DNA of 6,170 nt, taken from assembly GCA_045601345.1 (NCBI GenBank), contig JAZRZL010000061.1:1-6170 (forward strand), in the 5' to 3' direction. This DNA is from SVMC01 sp045601345 (GTDB lineage: Bacteria; Bacillota; Clostridia; Oscillospirales; Oscillospiraceae). Each line of letters begins with the position of its first letter. The stretch's first letter is position 1. The notes under the pieces are model-generated. The model had not been told where the DNA came from. It saw nothing but the letters and a program-made list of their open reading frames with translations, and made no database searches. The position numbers were made by a program, and so were the translations under genes. Below are positions 1-5,818 of this stretch, one piece after another.

Positions 1-141
1 CGCGGGCGAATCTGCGGGTCTTATTTCCGTCAGATTTAATAAAAATCTTGAAAATACGTCAAGTATTCCCTGCGATTTTTATTGAATCTGACAGAAAAAT
101 CCCTCGCAGCTCGCCTCACGCAGAATAAATAGAGATGCCCT
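1..141. repeat. Left copy of a 141-bp palindromic terminal inverted repeat
   Basis: Positions 1-141 are the reverse complement of 6030-6170 with a single mismatch (C at 69, corresponding to A at 6102 on the plus strand). The copy is itself an imperfect palindrome. Arms 29-47 and 74-92 (GTCAGATTTAATAAAAATC and its near reverse complement) pair over 19 bp with one mismatch. A smaller inner stem, AATAC/GTATT (53-57 with 63-67), sits in the loop, and weaker outer pairing continues between about 2-28 and 93-121. No ORF or transposase lies in it. A MITE-like or REP-like dispersed element is the best description; I do not recognise a named family. It ends 16 bp before the operator of the response regulator gene. 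Confidence 0.9.
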
Positions 142-157
142 AAACAGAAAAAGAGTT

Positions 158-174
158 TTTCAGGATGGTTTCAG
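158..174 (+). promoter_or_regulatory. Direct-repeat operator TTTCAG-N5-TTTCAG upstream of the two-component operon
   Basis: Two identical TTTCAG hexamers start at 158 and 169, an 11-bp period (one helical turn). This is the usual arrangement for tandem binding of an OmpR/PhoB-family dimer. The same arrangement recurs at 3723-3739 before htrA. The site occupies the -35 region, as expected for a regulator that activates by replacing a -35 contact. By family knowledge it resembles the CiaR site TTTAAG-N5-TTTAAG. That the regulator encoded at 226 binds here is inferred; positive autoregulation would follow. Confidence 0.75.
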
Positions 175-184
175 CTTCAAGGCG

Positions 185-190
185 TAGAAT
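185..190 (+). promoter_or_regulatory. -10 element of the two-component operon promoter
   Basis: TAGAAT lies exactly 10 bp after the second TTTCAG hexamer and is preceded by GGCG, as at the htrA promoter. There is no TTGACA-like hexamer 16-18 bp upstream, only the direct repeats, which suggests activator dependence. Transcription would begin near 197, giving a short leader of about 30 nt. A ribosome site GGAAGGTGA (211-219) precedes the ATG at 226 by 6 nt. Confidence 0.65.
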
Positions 191-225
191 GAAAGTATGA
201 ATAGGCTTTTGGAAGGTGATAGACC

Positions 226-903
226 ATGAAAATACTCATTATTGAGGATGAAAAGCTTCTTGCGGATGCCCTGAAAGCGATGCTTGAGGCCAGAGGCTTT
301 GAGGTCGAGACAGTCTATGATGGAGAGACAGGTGAAGAATATGCCTCCCTCGGCATCTATGATCTTTTGATTCTGGATGTGATGATGCCGAAAATGAATG
401 GCTATCAGCTGGCAAGAGAGGTTCGTGCCAAGCGGTGTGCTACGCCTATTTTGATGCTTACGGCCAAATCCGGTCTGATGGATCGGGTGGAGGGATTGAA
501 TGCGGGTGCAGATTATTATCTGACCAAGCCTTTTGATATTCGTGAGCTGATGGCCTGTATCAATGCGCTGCTGCGAAGACAGGGAGCACAGGTTGATTTA
601 CTTTCCTATGGCAACACAGAACTGGATCTTGCCTCCTCTATGCTGGTATGCGGTGAAAAGTCCCTCCGGCTTAGCTCCAGAGAATTTGACGTGATGCGCC
701 TGTTGCTCCAGAGCGGGGCGCAGAATCTCTCTAAGGAAATAATTCTTTCCCGCGTCTGGGGTCTGGATTCCAATGCGGTGGAGAATCATGTGGAAGTCTA
801 TGTGGGCTTCCTGCGTAAGAAGCTCCGTGCGATCGGCTCCAATGTGCGCATTGAGGCAGTGCGGCGGCTGGGCTATCATCTGGAGGTGGACAGCGAATGC
901 TGA
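226..903 (+). CDS. OmpR/PhoB-family response regulator, CiaR-like
   Basis: Cytoplasmic DNA-binding response regulator of 225 aa, the normal family length. The receiver domain (about 1-118) carries the acidic pair E7-D8, phosphoacceptor D51 (LILDVMMPKMNG), switch residues T79 and Y98, and K101 in the TKPF motif. The winged-helix output domain spans about 127-222, with the recognition-helix region around residues 184-200 (VENHVEVYVGFLRKKL) and the final hairpin RRLGYHLE. Segments such as YGN followed by REFD, and VWG-DS followed by VEVYV, resemble S. pneumoniae CiaR as I remember it. The start is supported by the ribosome site at 211-219. Its stop overlaps the kinase start (ATGCTGA), so the two are translationally coupled. 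A paired TTTCAG site lies in front of this gene and of htrA, making both likely targets. Family assignment is certain; the CiaR equivalence is an inference. Confidence 0.95.
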   Translation: MKILIIEDEKLLADALKAMLEARGFEVETVYDGETGEEYASLGIYDLLILDVMMPKMNGYQLAREVRAKRCATPILMLTAKSGLMDRVEGLNAGADYYLTKPFDIRELMACINALLRRQGAQVDLLSYGNTELDLASSMLVCGEKSLRLSSREFDVMRLLLQSGAQNLSKEIILSRVWGLDSNAVENHVEVYVGFLRKKLRAIGSNVRIEAVRRLGYHLEVDSEC

Positions 904-2105
904 AGCGTCTGCGGATAAAATTCATTTGCAGTATTATGGTGATTGTATCGTTGATGCTCTGTGCCATTGTGCTTACCGTAGCGCACTATACCCGCGTCAA
1001 TTTGCGGATAGAAAATCAGCGTATTATGGAATCCATTGCAGCTGACCCTATGCAGCTCGGCTCTGTCAATGATAAGCAGCAGGAGACGCTTCCATTTTTT
1101 GCATTGCAGATCAATTCCATGACCCGCGAGGTACTTACCATCAACGGCGGCTTTTTTGATCTTTCCAATCGGTCGATACTGGAGGACTTGATTAAACAAA
1201 CCTTTTACAGCAAAGAGGATCGGGGAGAGCTGGAGGAATACAATCTGCGCTATTTCAGGAAAAATAGCTGGCTTTCCACCTGTATTGTCTTTTTTGATTT
1301 ATCCGGTGAAGAACGCACGGTTGCAAGAACCAGGCGTGCCTGTATTTTGGTAGCTGCCATAAGTTTTCTGATTTTCCTTGCGCTAAGTTTTCTTTTGGCG
1401 CGGTGGATGGTGCAGCCGGTAGAAAAAGCGTGGACACAGCAGAATCAGTTTGTGTCTGATGCCTCTCATGAGCTGAAAACACCACTGACGGTCATTCTAA
1501 CTAATGCAGAACTATTACAGGCACCAGATTACGATGAGCAGACCAAAGAACAGTTTTCTTCTAATATTCTTACTATGGCCAAGCAGATGCGCGGCCTGGT
1601 GGAGGGACTATTGGATCTTGCCCGGGTGGATAATGGAATGCAAAAAGCTGTCTGGGAGCGTGTTGATTTGTCTCAGCTGATAGAGGATTCTGTGCTGCCC
1701 TTTGAACCGTTGTTCTTTGAAAAAGAACTGGAGCTGGATAGCTTTATTGATCCTGATATTACCGTTAACGGCAGTGCGGAGCATTTGCGTCGAGTATTAG
1801 AAATTTTGCTTGATAATGCACAAAAATATTCCGCTGCTCCGGCGATAGTACAGGTGTTGCTACAAAAGCAGGCAAAGAACCAGTGTACTCTGTGTGTCAA
1901 AAACCCGGGTTCGCCCATCCGTCAGGAGGATCTAAAAAATATCTTCAAGCGCTTTTACCGGGCAGATACTGCCCGTAGTCTGAATGGAAGTTATGGGCTG
2001 GGGCTTCCCATTGCTGAGGGCATTGTCAAGCGCCACGGCGGACGTATTTGGGCTACCAGTGCAGGTGGTGTCAACGCATTTTTTGTCACCCTTCCTACCG
2101 TTTAA
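897..2105 (+). CDS. Membrane sensor histidine kinase without a full HAMP domain, CiaH-like
   Basis: Sensor kinase of 402 aa and cognate partner of the regulator just upstream, with a 7-bp overlap. Order of parts: membrane helix 1 (about 8-29), an extracytoplasmic sensor region (about 31-146) that I do not recognise, membrane helix 2 (about 147-168), then the H box FVSDASHELKTPL with phosphorylated H191. E192 and T195 are also present, the residues usually needed for kinase and phosphatase chemistry. The ATP-binding domain has an N box LLDNAQKYS (304-312), a G1-like KNPGSPI (335-341) where the usual Asp is Asn, an F box FKRFYRAD (350-357) and a G2 box GSYGLGL (364-370). Only about 22 residues separate helix 2 from H191, too few for a HAMP domain of about 50 residues. 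Together with the QP motif there, this recalls CiaH. The stimulus is unknown; envelope stress is inferred from htrA. Confidence 0.93.
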   Translation: MLKRLRIKFICSIMVIVSLMLCAIVLTVAHYTRVNLRIENQRIMESIAADPMQLGSVNDKQQETLPFFALQINSMTREVLTINGGFFDLSNRSILEDLIKQTFYSKEDRGELEEYNLRYFRKNSWLSTCIVFFDLSGEERTVARTRRACILVAAISFLIFLALSFLLARWMVQPVEKAWTQQNQFVSDASHELKTPLTVILTNAELLQAPDYDEQTKEQFSSNILTMAKQMRGLVEGLLDLARVDNGMQKAVWERVDLSQLIEDSVLPFEPLFFEKELELDSFIDPDITVNGSAEHLRRVLEILLDNAQKYSAAPAIVQVLLQKQAKNQCTLCVKNPGSPIRQEDLKNIFKRFYRADTARSLNGSYGLGLPIAEGIVKRHGGRIWATSAGGVNAFFVTLPTV

Positions 2106-2107
2106 TC

Positions 2108-2141
2108 AAAGTCTGCCTTCGTTTCGGGGGCAGACTTTTTT
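2108..2141 (+). terminator. Intrinsic terminator of the two-component operon
   Basis: A perfect 10-bp stem AAAGTCTGCC (2108-2117) with GGCAGACTTT (2129-2138), an 11-nt loop, and a T run through 2141. It begins 3 nt after the kinase stop codon, so the operon contains only the regulator and the kinase. Confidence 0.9.
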
Positions 2142-2273
2142 CACCTGTCAGAAGTGGATGATGTGAATTATTCTCTGCGTTTTTTTGCCATATAGCAAAG
2201 TGTCTACAACTACGAAAAAAGGTTTTGATTTTTTGCATATTCCAACAAACTTTTTGATTATAAAGAAAAAAGA

Positions 2274-2302
2274 TTGCAATTTAAAGAAAATTTTTGTAAA
2301 AT
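2274..2302 (+). promoter_or_regulatory. Sigma-A-type promoter of the BMP lipoprotein gene
   Basis: TTGCAA (2274-2279), a 17-bp spacer and TAAAAT (2297-2302) make a good housekeeping promoter in an AT-rich region. Transcription would start near 2309 and give a leader of about 65 nt. No TTTCAG direct repeat is present here, so this gene is probably not controlled like its neighbours. The rest of the intergenic region (2142-2273) is AT-rich and shows nothing else I can name. Confidence 0.6.
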
Positions 2303-2317
2303 GCTTCTGTAAATCAT

Positions 2318-2347
2318 GCGACCGATCGGGATTCCCAGACTCGGCGC
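2318..2347 (+). other. Possible small structured element in the BMP gene leader
   Basis: GCGACCGA (2318-2325) can pair with TCGGCGC (2341-2347) leaving one bulged A. The loop contains GGGATTCCC (2328-2336), and CCGATCGG (2322-2329) is a self-complementary octamer. It lies between the predicted transcription start and the ribosome site AGGAGG (2360-2365). It does not match a purine riboswitch that I know. It could be a protein-binding palindrome or a leader hairpin, or it may be chance. Confidence 0.3.
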
Positions 2348-2373
2348 ATAAATGTTTTTAGGAGGAATATCTA

Positions 2374-3612
2374 ATGAAAAAACTCGTTGCACTGCTGCTG
2401 GTTCTTTCCCTGTTTGCCTGTATGTTCGTAGGCTGCGGCCAGAAGGCTGAGAATGCCGAAGGCGGTAAGGTGAAGGTCGGTGTTGTTCTGGTTGGCGATG
2501 AAAACGAAGGCTACACCTATGCACATATCGTTGGCCTTGAGACCGCTATGAAGAACCTTGGTATTGACAAGGACAAGGATGCTGTTTGGAAGTATACCAT
2601 CGGCGAGAACGAAGCTTGCTACGATGCCATTGCTGACTGCATCGATCAGGGCTGCAATATTGTTTTTACCAATTCCTATGGTCACCAGTCCTTTGCACAG
2701 CAGGCTGCTGAGGATTATCCTGAAGTTCAGATCGTTTCCATGACTGGCGATACCGCCAGAGCCGCTGGCCTTGCTAACTTCCATAACGCTTTTACTGAAA
2801 TCTATGAGGCTCGTTATGTCTCTGGTATCGTTGCCGGTCTGAAGATTGCCGAGCTGGAGAAGAACGGCCTTCTCACCGATGCCAACTACGATGATGACGG
2901 AAACGTGAAGGTCGGCTATGTTGGCGCTTATCCCTATGCTGAGGTCGTTTCTGGCTATACCGCATTCTTCCTTGGTATCCGCAGTGTATTCCCTAAGGCC
3001 AGTATGGAAGTTCAGTATACCAACTCTTGGTTCGACATCGTTGCTGAGAACGAAGCGGCTGTTGCTATGATCGCGGATGGCTGTGTTATCATTGGCCAGC
3101 ACGCCGATTCCACCGGCGCTCCCACGGCTTGCGAAGCAGCTCTCAAGGCTGGTACGACTGTATATTCTGTTGGCTATAATGTCGATATGGTTAAGGTTGC
3201 TCCCAATGCAGCGCTGACCTCTCCCACCAACGAATGGAGTGTTTATTATGAATATGCTCTGTCTTGTATGCTTAACGGCGAAGAGATTTCTACCAACTGG
3301 GCAGAGGGCTTTGATAAGGGTGCTGTTGCTCTGACGGAGCTTGGTGCTAATGTTGCTGAGGGCACACAGGAAGCTGTTGATGCTGCTATTGCTAAGCTGA
3401 AGTCCGGCGAACTCCATGTATTCGACACCAAGACCTTCACTGTAGATGGCGCAGAAGTTTCCTCTGCCTTTGCTACTGACACCGATGGTGATTTTGCACC
3501 CGATGCCGATGAAGCGATCATTGACGGTTATTTCCATGAATCCTATTTCCAGTCCGCTCCTGCCTTCTCTCTGCGTATTGATGGAATTACAGAGCTTTTG
3601 ACTGATGATTGA
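2374..3612 (+). CDS. BMP/PnrA-family nucleoside-binding lipoprotein (ABC transporter substrate-binding protein)
   Basis: Extracytoplasmic lipoprotein of 412 aa that, by family, captures purine or other nucleosides for an ABC importer. A lipoprotein signal peptide (KK, hydrophobic 4-19, lipobox FVGC) is cleaved before C21, which is lipidated. The type I periplasmic-binding fold follows from about residue 33. Family-typical stretches are NSYGHQ (100-105), EARYVSGIVAG (145-155), VGYVGAYPYAEVVSGY (180-195), GQHADSTGAP (241-250), VGYNVDM (266-272) and LTSPTNEWSVYY (281-292). AGGAGG lies 8 nt before the ATG. After the first two codons, lysine is almost always AAG, and Gly/Thr/Asn codons are also biased, unlike the flanking genes; this suggests high expression. 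The gene is monocistronic: the ATPase and two permeases usually found next to it are absent. Exact ligand unknown. Confidence 0.93.
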   Translation: MKKLVALLLVLSLFACMFVGCGQKAENAEGGKVKVGVVLVGDENEGYTYAHIVGLETAMKNLGIDKDKDAVWKYTIGENEACYDAIADCIDQGCNIVFTNSYGHQSFAQQAAEDYPEVQIVSMTGDTARAAGLANFHNAFTEIYEARYVSGIVAGLKIAELEKNGLLTDANYDDDGNVKVGYVGAYPYAEVVSGYTAFFLGIRSVFPKASMEVQYTNSWFDIVAENEAAVAMIADGCVIIGQHADSTGAPTACEAALKAGTTVYSVGYNVDMVKVAPNAALTSPTNEWSVYYEYALSCMLNGEEISTNWAEGFDKGAVALTELGANVAEGTQEAVDAAIAKLKSGELHVFDTKTFTVDGAEVSSAFATDTDGDFAPDADEAIIDGYFHESYFQSAPAFSLRIDGITELLTDD

Positions 3613-3648
3613 TCCCTACATTTTTTGACCAATACTGCTGCTTTTTCT

Positions 3649-3681
3649 GAGCCGTCTCCCAAAATGGAGACGGCTCTTTTT
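3649..3681 (+). terminator. Intrinsic terminator of the BMP lipoprotein gene
   Basis: A perfect 11-bp GC-rich stem GAGCCGTCTCC (3649-3659) with GGAGACGGCTC (3666-3676), a 6-nt loop and five T (3677-3681). It lies 37 nt after the stop codon and separates this gene from htrA. Confidence 0.93.
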
Positions 3682-3722
3682 CATAAAAACAGCAAAAAAT
3701 GTTCATAAATAATTCAATATTA

Positions 3723-3739
3723 TTTCAGTACAGTTTCAG
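3723..3739 (+). promoter_or_regulatory. Direct-repeat operator TTTCAG-N5-TTTCAG upstream of htrA
   Basis: TTTCAG hexamers start at 3723 and 3734, again with an 11-bp period, and match the site at 158-174 in sequence and spacing. Aligned from the first hexamer through the bases after the -10, the two promoters share 27 of 38 positions. A weaker half-site, ATTCAA, lies 11 bp further upstream (3712-3717). Likely the binding site of the response regulator at 226-903, making htrA part of its regulon; this is an inference from site sharing and family geometry. Confidence 0.75.
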
Positions 3740-3749
3740 AATTGTGGCG

Positions 3750-3755
3750 TACAAT
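3750..3755 (+). promoter_or_regulatory. -10 element of the htrA promoter
   Basis: TACAAT begins 16 bp after the start of the second TTTCAG, the same distance as at the two-component promoter, and is likewise preceded by GGCG. The -35 region (about 3727-3732) has no consensus hexamer, consistent with dependence on an activator. Transcription would begin near 3762, leaving a leader of about 56 nt that ends in the ribosome site AAAGGAAG (3801-3808). Confidence 0.65.
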
Positions 3756-3817
3756 AAAGGCACAAAGGAAATAAACAACTGACCTGTGAATAAGGTTTTG
3801 AAAGGAAGCTGAAGATT

Positions 3818-5287
3818 ATGTCCGAACCCAGTGAATTCCATGATTATGATGTAAGCCCTCTGTTTGGAGATCAGATTGACCGCCAGCAAGAAGCGGATAC
3901 GCTTCAACAGACCATTGCTGAGGCTACTGCCCAACAGGCAGAGGACAATTATGCGCAGCCTGTCTATGCTGTTCCGAAAAAACGTCAAAAAGCTGCCAAG
4001 GAAAAGAACAGCAATGGCTTTGGTAAAAAAATTGTTGCATTGGCGTTGTGTTGCTCCCTAGTTGGCGGCGCACTCGGTGCAGGCGGTATGGCACTGTTGA
4101 CGGACTCCTCCGCGAGGAGAGGCAGAAGCTCTGGCACAGCTACCACGATAGTGGAAGGTACCCGTGAGACGAAAGCCGTGAATGTAGCAAAAATAGATAC
4201 TTCCAAGGAAATGATGCCCAGTGAGGTTTATGCAGCCAATGTGAATTCTACCGTTGGTATTACGACCTCCATCACAAGCACAAATTTCTGGGGCTATCAG
4301 ACCACAGCTGCTGCATCCGGCTCCGGCTTCATTATCAGCGAGGATGGTTATATTCTCACCAACTTTCATGTTATTGAAGATGCAGACTCTGTAACAGTTA
4401 CTATGTTTGATAATACAACCTATGAAGCAACGCTTGTAGGCTATGATGAGAGAAACGATATTGCTGTTCTGAAGGCTAAGGATGCAGTAGATCTGACACC
4501 GGTTGTTTTGGGCAATTCTGACCAGCTTCTGGTAGGCGAAAGCGTTTTGGCGATTGGCAACCCTCTTGGTGAGTTGACCTTCTCCCTGACGGCTGGTACG
4601 GTCAGTGCATTGGATCGTAAGATAACAATGTCTAATGGCCTGAGCATGGAACTGATTCAGACCGATTGTGCCATTAATTCCGGCAACTCCGGCGGCGCTT
4701 TGTTTAACCTCTATGGTGAGGTGATTGGCATTACCAATGCCAAGTATTCCGGCTCTGGCAATGGCACGGCCTCCATTGATAACATTGGGTTTGCTATTCC
4801 CATCAATACGGTGCAGGATATTGTTCGAAGCATCATTGAAAACGGTTATATTTCTAGACCCTATATTGGCATCTCTGTAGAGAATGTCAGTGAGGATGCC
4901 CAGTCCTATGGCCTTCCCGTGGGTGCAGTTGTCCGCACCGTGGAAGAAAACGGTCCGGCAGCTAAGGCAGGACTTCAGGTAAATGATATTATTACTGCTA
5001 TTAATGGAACGGAAGTTGCCAGCAGTGATGATCTGGTCAAGCAGGTGGGTAAGGCACAGCCCGGAGATCAAATTACTCTGACAATTTATCGGCAGAACGC
5101 AACGAGTGAGCTGACAATCACTGTAGAAGAAAAAATTCAGAATGCCATTGGACAGGAAGAGGAATCTATGCAGAATCCGCAGAATGAGCAGTCTACGCAG
5201 GAGGATTCCCCGTGGCCACGCAGTGAGCAAGGACAGCAAATTCCATTTGATGGAATGGATCCGTTTAGCTACTTCTTCGGTTATTGA
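3818..5287 (+). CDS. htrA: HtrA/DegP-like membrane-anchored serine protease with one PDZ domain
   Basis: Protease of 489 aa that degrades misfolded or mislocalised proteins on the outer face of the membrane. The N-terminal 68 residues are cytoplasmic, acidic and Gln-rich, ending in a basic KKRQK patch. One membrane helix follows (about 69-94), then a Ser/Thr/Gly-rich linker (about 96-135). The trypsin-like domain (about 138-340) has the catalytic triad H184 (TNFHV), D214 (NDIAVLK) and S291 in GNSGG. The PDZ domain spans about 346-437, with the carboxylate-binding loop near RPYIGI (347-352). An acidic, Gln-rich tail (438-489) ends in aromatic residues, FSYFFGY. The architecture is standard for Firmicutes HtrA; the tail is the unusual part. 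The start is supported by AAAGGAAG 9 nt upstream. The paired TTTCAG promoter suggests induction by the neighbouring two-component system, like CiaRH-htrA or CssRS-htrA. Confidence 0.95.
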   Translation: MSEPSEFHDYDVSPLFGDQIDRQQEADTLQQTIAEATAQQAEDNYAQPVYAVPKKRQKAAKEKNSNGFGKKIVALALCCSLVGGALGAGGMALLTDSSARRGRSSGTATTIVEGTRETKAVNVAKIDTSKEMMPSEVYAANVNSTVGITTSITSTNFWGYQTTAAASGSGFIISEDGYILTNFHVIEDADSVTVTMFDNTTYEATLVGYDERNDIAVLKAKDAVDLTPVVLGNSDQLLVGESVLAIGNPLGELTFSLTAGTVSALDRKITMSNGLSMELIQTDCAINSGNSGGALFNLYGEVIGITNAKYSGSGNGTASIDNIGFAIPINTVQDIVRSIIENGYISRPYIGISVENVSEDAQSYGLPVGAVVRTVEENGPAAKAGLQVNDIITAINGTEVASSDDLVKQVGKAQPGDQITLTIYRQNATSELTITVEEKIQNAIGQEEESMQNPQNEQSTQEDSPWPRSEQGQQIPFDGMDPFSYFFGY

Positions 5288-5348
5288 TAACAATTCCGCT
5301 GTTGTGAAGTAACTCGCTAGTCTAGTTTCATAACACCTCCTATTTCCC

Positions 5349-5396
5349 TTCATACACAAAGCCGCAGGCAGTAAAGCCTACGGCTTTGTGTATGAA
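5349..5396 (+). terminator. Long hairpin after htrA, probable terminator without a U tract
   Basis: A perfect 16-bp stem, TTCATACACAAAGCCG (5349-5364) with CGGCTTTGTGTATGAA (5381-5396), extended by AGGC/GCCT (5366-5369 with 5376-5379) across a C-A mismatch. It lies about 60 nt after the htrA stop. No T run follows on either strand, so it may be a weak terminator, an mRNA 3'-end stabiliser or a processed end. Confidence 0.6.
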
Positions 5397-5485
5397 AAGC
5401 ATGGAACTTTAACACGTCCAAGATAAGGTGCGCCTTCAGGACATTCGCAGAGAGCCCTTTTTCCGAAATTTGAGAAAAGAATTAG

Positions 5486-5514
5486 TTGACAAATCGGAAA
5501 ACACATGGTAATAT
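5486..5514 (+). promoter_or_regulatory. Strong promoter of the tRNA-Ser pair
   Basis: A consensus TTGACA (5486-5491), a 17-bp spacer and TAATAT (5509-5514) preceded by an extended TGG. TATAAT at 5512-5517 overlaps but would need a 20-bp spacer. The predicted start near 5521 is about 16 nt before the first tRNA. The interval 5397-5485 shows no gene. Confidence 0.85.
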
Positions 5515-5536
5515 AATTCACGTCTCAAAGAAATAC

Positions 5537-5625
5537 GGAGAGATGTCCGAGCGGTTTAAGGAGCTGGTCTTGAAAACCAGTGACGCAGCAATGCGCCGTG
5601 GGTTCGAATCCCACTCTCTCCGCCA
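5537..5625 (+). tRNA. tRNA-Ser(UGA), class II, CCA encoded
   Basis: The acceptor stem GGAGAGA (5537-5543) pairs with TCTCTCC (5615-5621), followed by discriminator G5622 and encoded CCA (5623-5625). The anticodon stem CTGGT/ACCAG (5564-5568, 5576-5580) encloses loop CTTGAAA with anticodon TGA at 5571-5573, reading UCA and, by wobble, other UCN codons. A long variable arm (about 5581-5598) and the T arm GTGGG-TTCGAAT-CCCAC confirm a class II serine tRNA. It is co-transcribed with the next tRNA from the promoter at 5486. Confidence 0.97.
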
Positions 5626-5660
5626 TCCTTTCCGCTATTCTCATATTATTGTTTGTATTC

Positions 5661-5752
5661 GGAGAAGTACCCAAGAGGCCGAAGGGGCTCCCCTGCTAAG
5701 GGAGTAGGCGTCTAAAAAGCGCGCAAGGGTTCAAATCCCTTCTTCTCCGCCA
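5661..5752 (+). tRNA. tRNA-Ser(GCU), class II, CCA encoded
   Basis: The acceptor stem GGAGAAG (5661-5667) pairs with CTTCTCC (5742-5748), with discriminator G5749 and CCA at 5750-5752. The anticodon arm CTCCC/GGGAG (5688-5692, 5700-5704) holds loop CTGCTAA with anticodon GCT at 5695-5697, reading AGU and AGC. A long variable arm and the T loop TTCAAAT complete the serine-type structure. It follows the first tRNA by 35 nt with no promoter of its own and precedes a terminator. Confidence 0.97.
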
Positions 5753-5757
5753 TGGCG

Positions 5758-5794
5758 GTAGGCAGTCCATAATGGACTGCCTACTTCTTTTTTT
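5758..5794 (+). terminator. Intrinsic terminator of the tRNA-Ser operon
   Basis: A perfect 12-bp stem GTAGGCAGTCCA (5758-5769) with TGGACTGCCTAC (5773-5784), a 3-nt loop TAA, then a T-rich tract through 5794. It starts 5 nt after the encoded CCA of the second tRNA. Confidence 0.95.
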
Positions 5795-5818
5795 GCCCAA
5801 AAACCTTAAAATACAGGG

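Noticed and set aside
1..141. CRISPR-like repeat or attachment site
   Set aside because: Only one unit occurs at each end, in opposite orientation, with no spacers and no integrase nearby.
2184..2199. TTTGC-N6-GCAAA inverted repeat upstream of the BMP promoter
   Set aside because: Short and AT-rich, about 75 bp upstream of the -35; not distinguishable from chance.
2309..2373. Purine riboswitch before the nucleoside-binding lipoprotein gene
   Set aside because: The leader is too short and lacks the conserved purine-aptamer junction and loop sequences.
2371..3537. Minus-strand 388-residue open frame opposite the BMP gene
   Set aside because: It is antisense to a strongly codon-biased gene, and the composition of that gene explains the lack of stops; no ribosome site or known domain.
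5315..5346. Minus-strand AGGAGGTG followed by ATG
   Set aside because: The ribosome-site match is good, but the frame ends after four codons (ATGAAACTAGACTAG) and nothing follows it.
4058..5359. Minus-strand 433-residue open frame opposite htrA
   Set aside because: It is a shadow of the htrA coding frame, starts inside the hairpin at 5349-5396 and has no recognisable domain.
5486..5707. Plus-strand 73-residue ORF across the first tRNA
   Set aside because: It reads straight through tRNA-Ser(UGA) and begins at the tRNA promoter; serine tRNAs commonly give such a spurious open frame.
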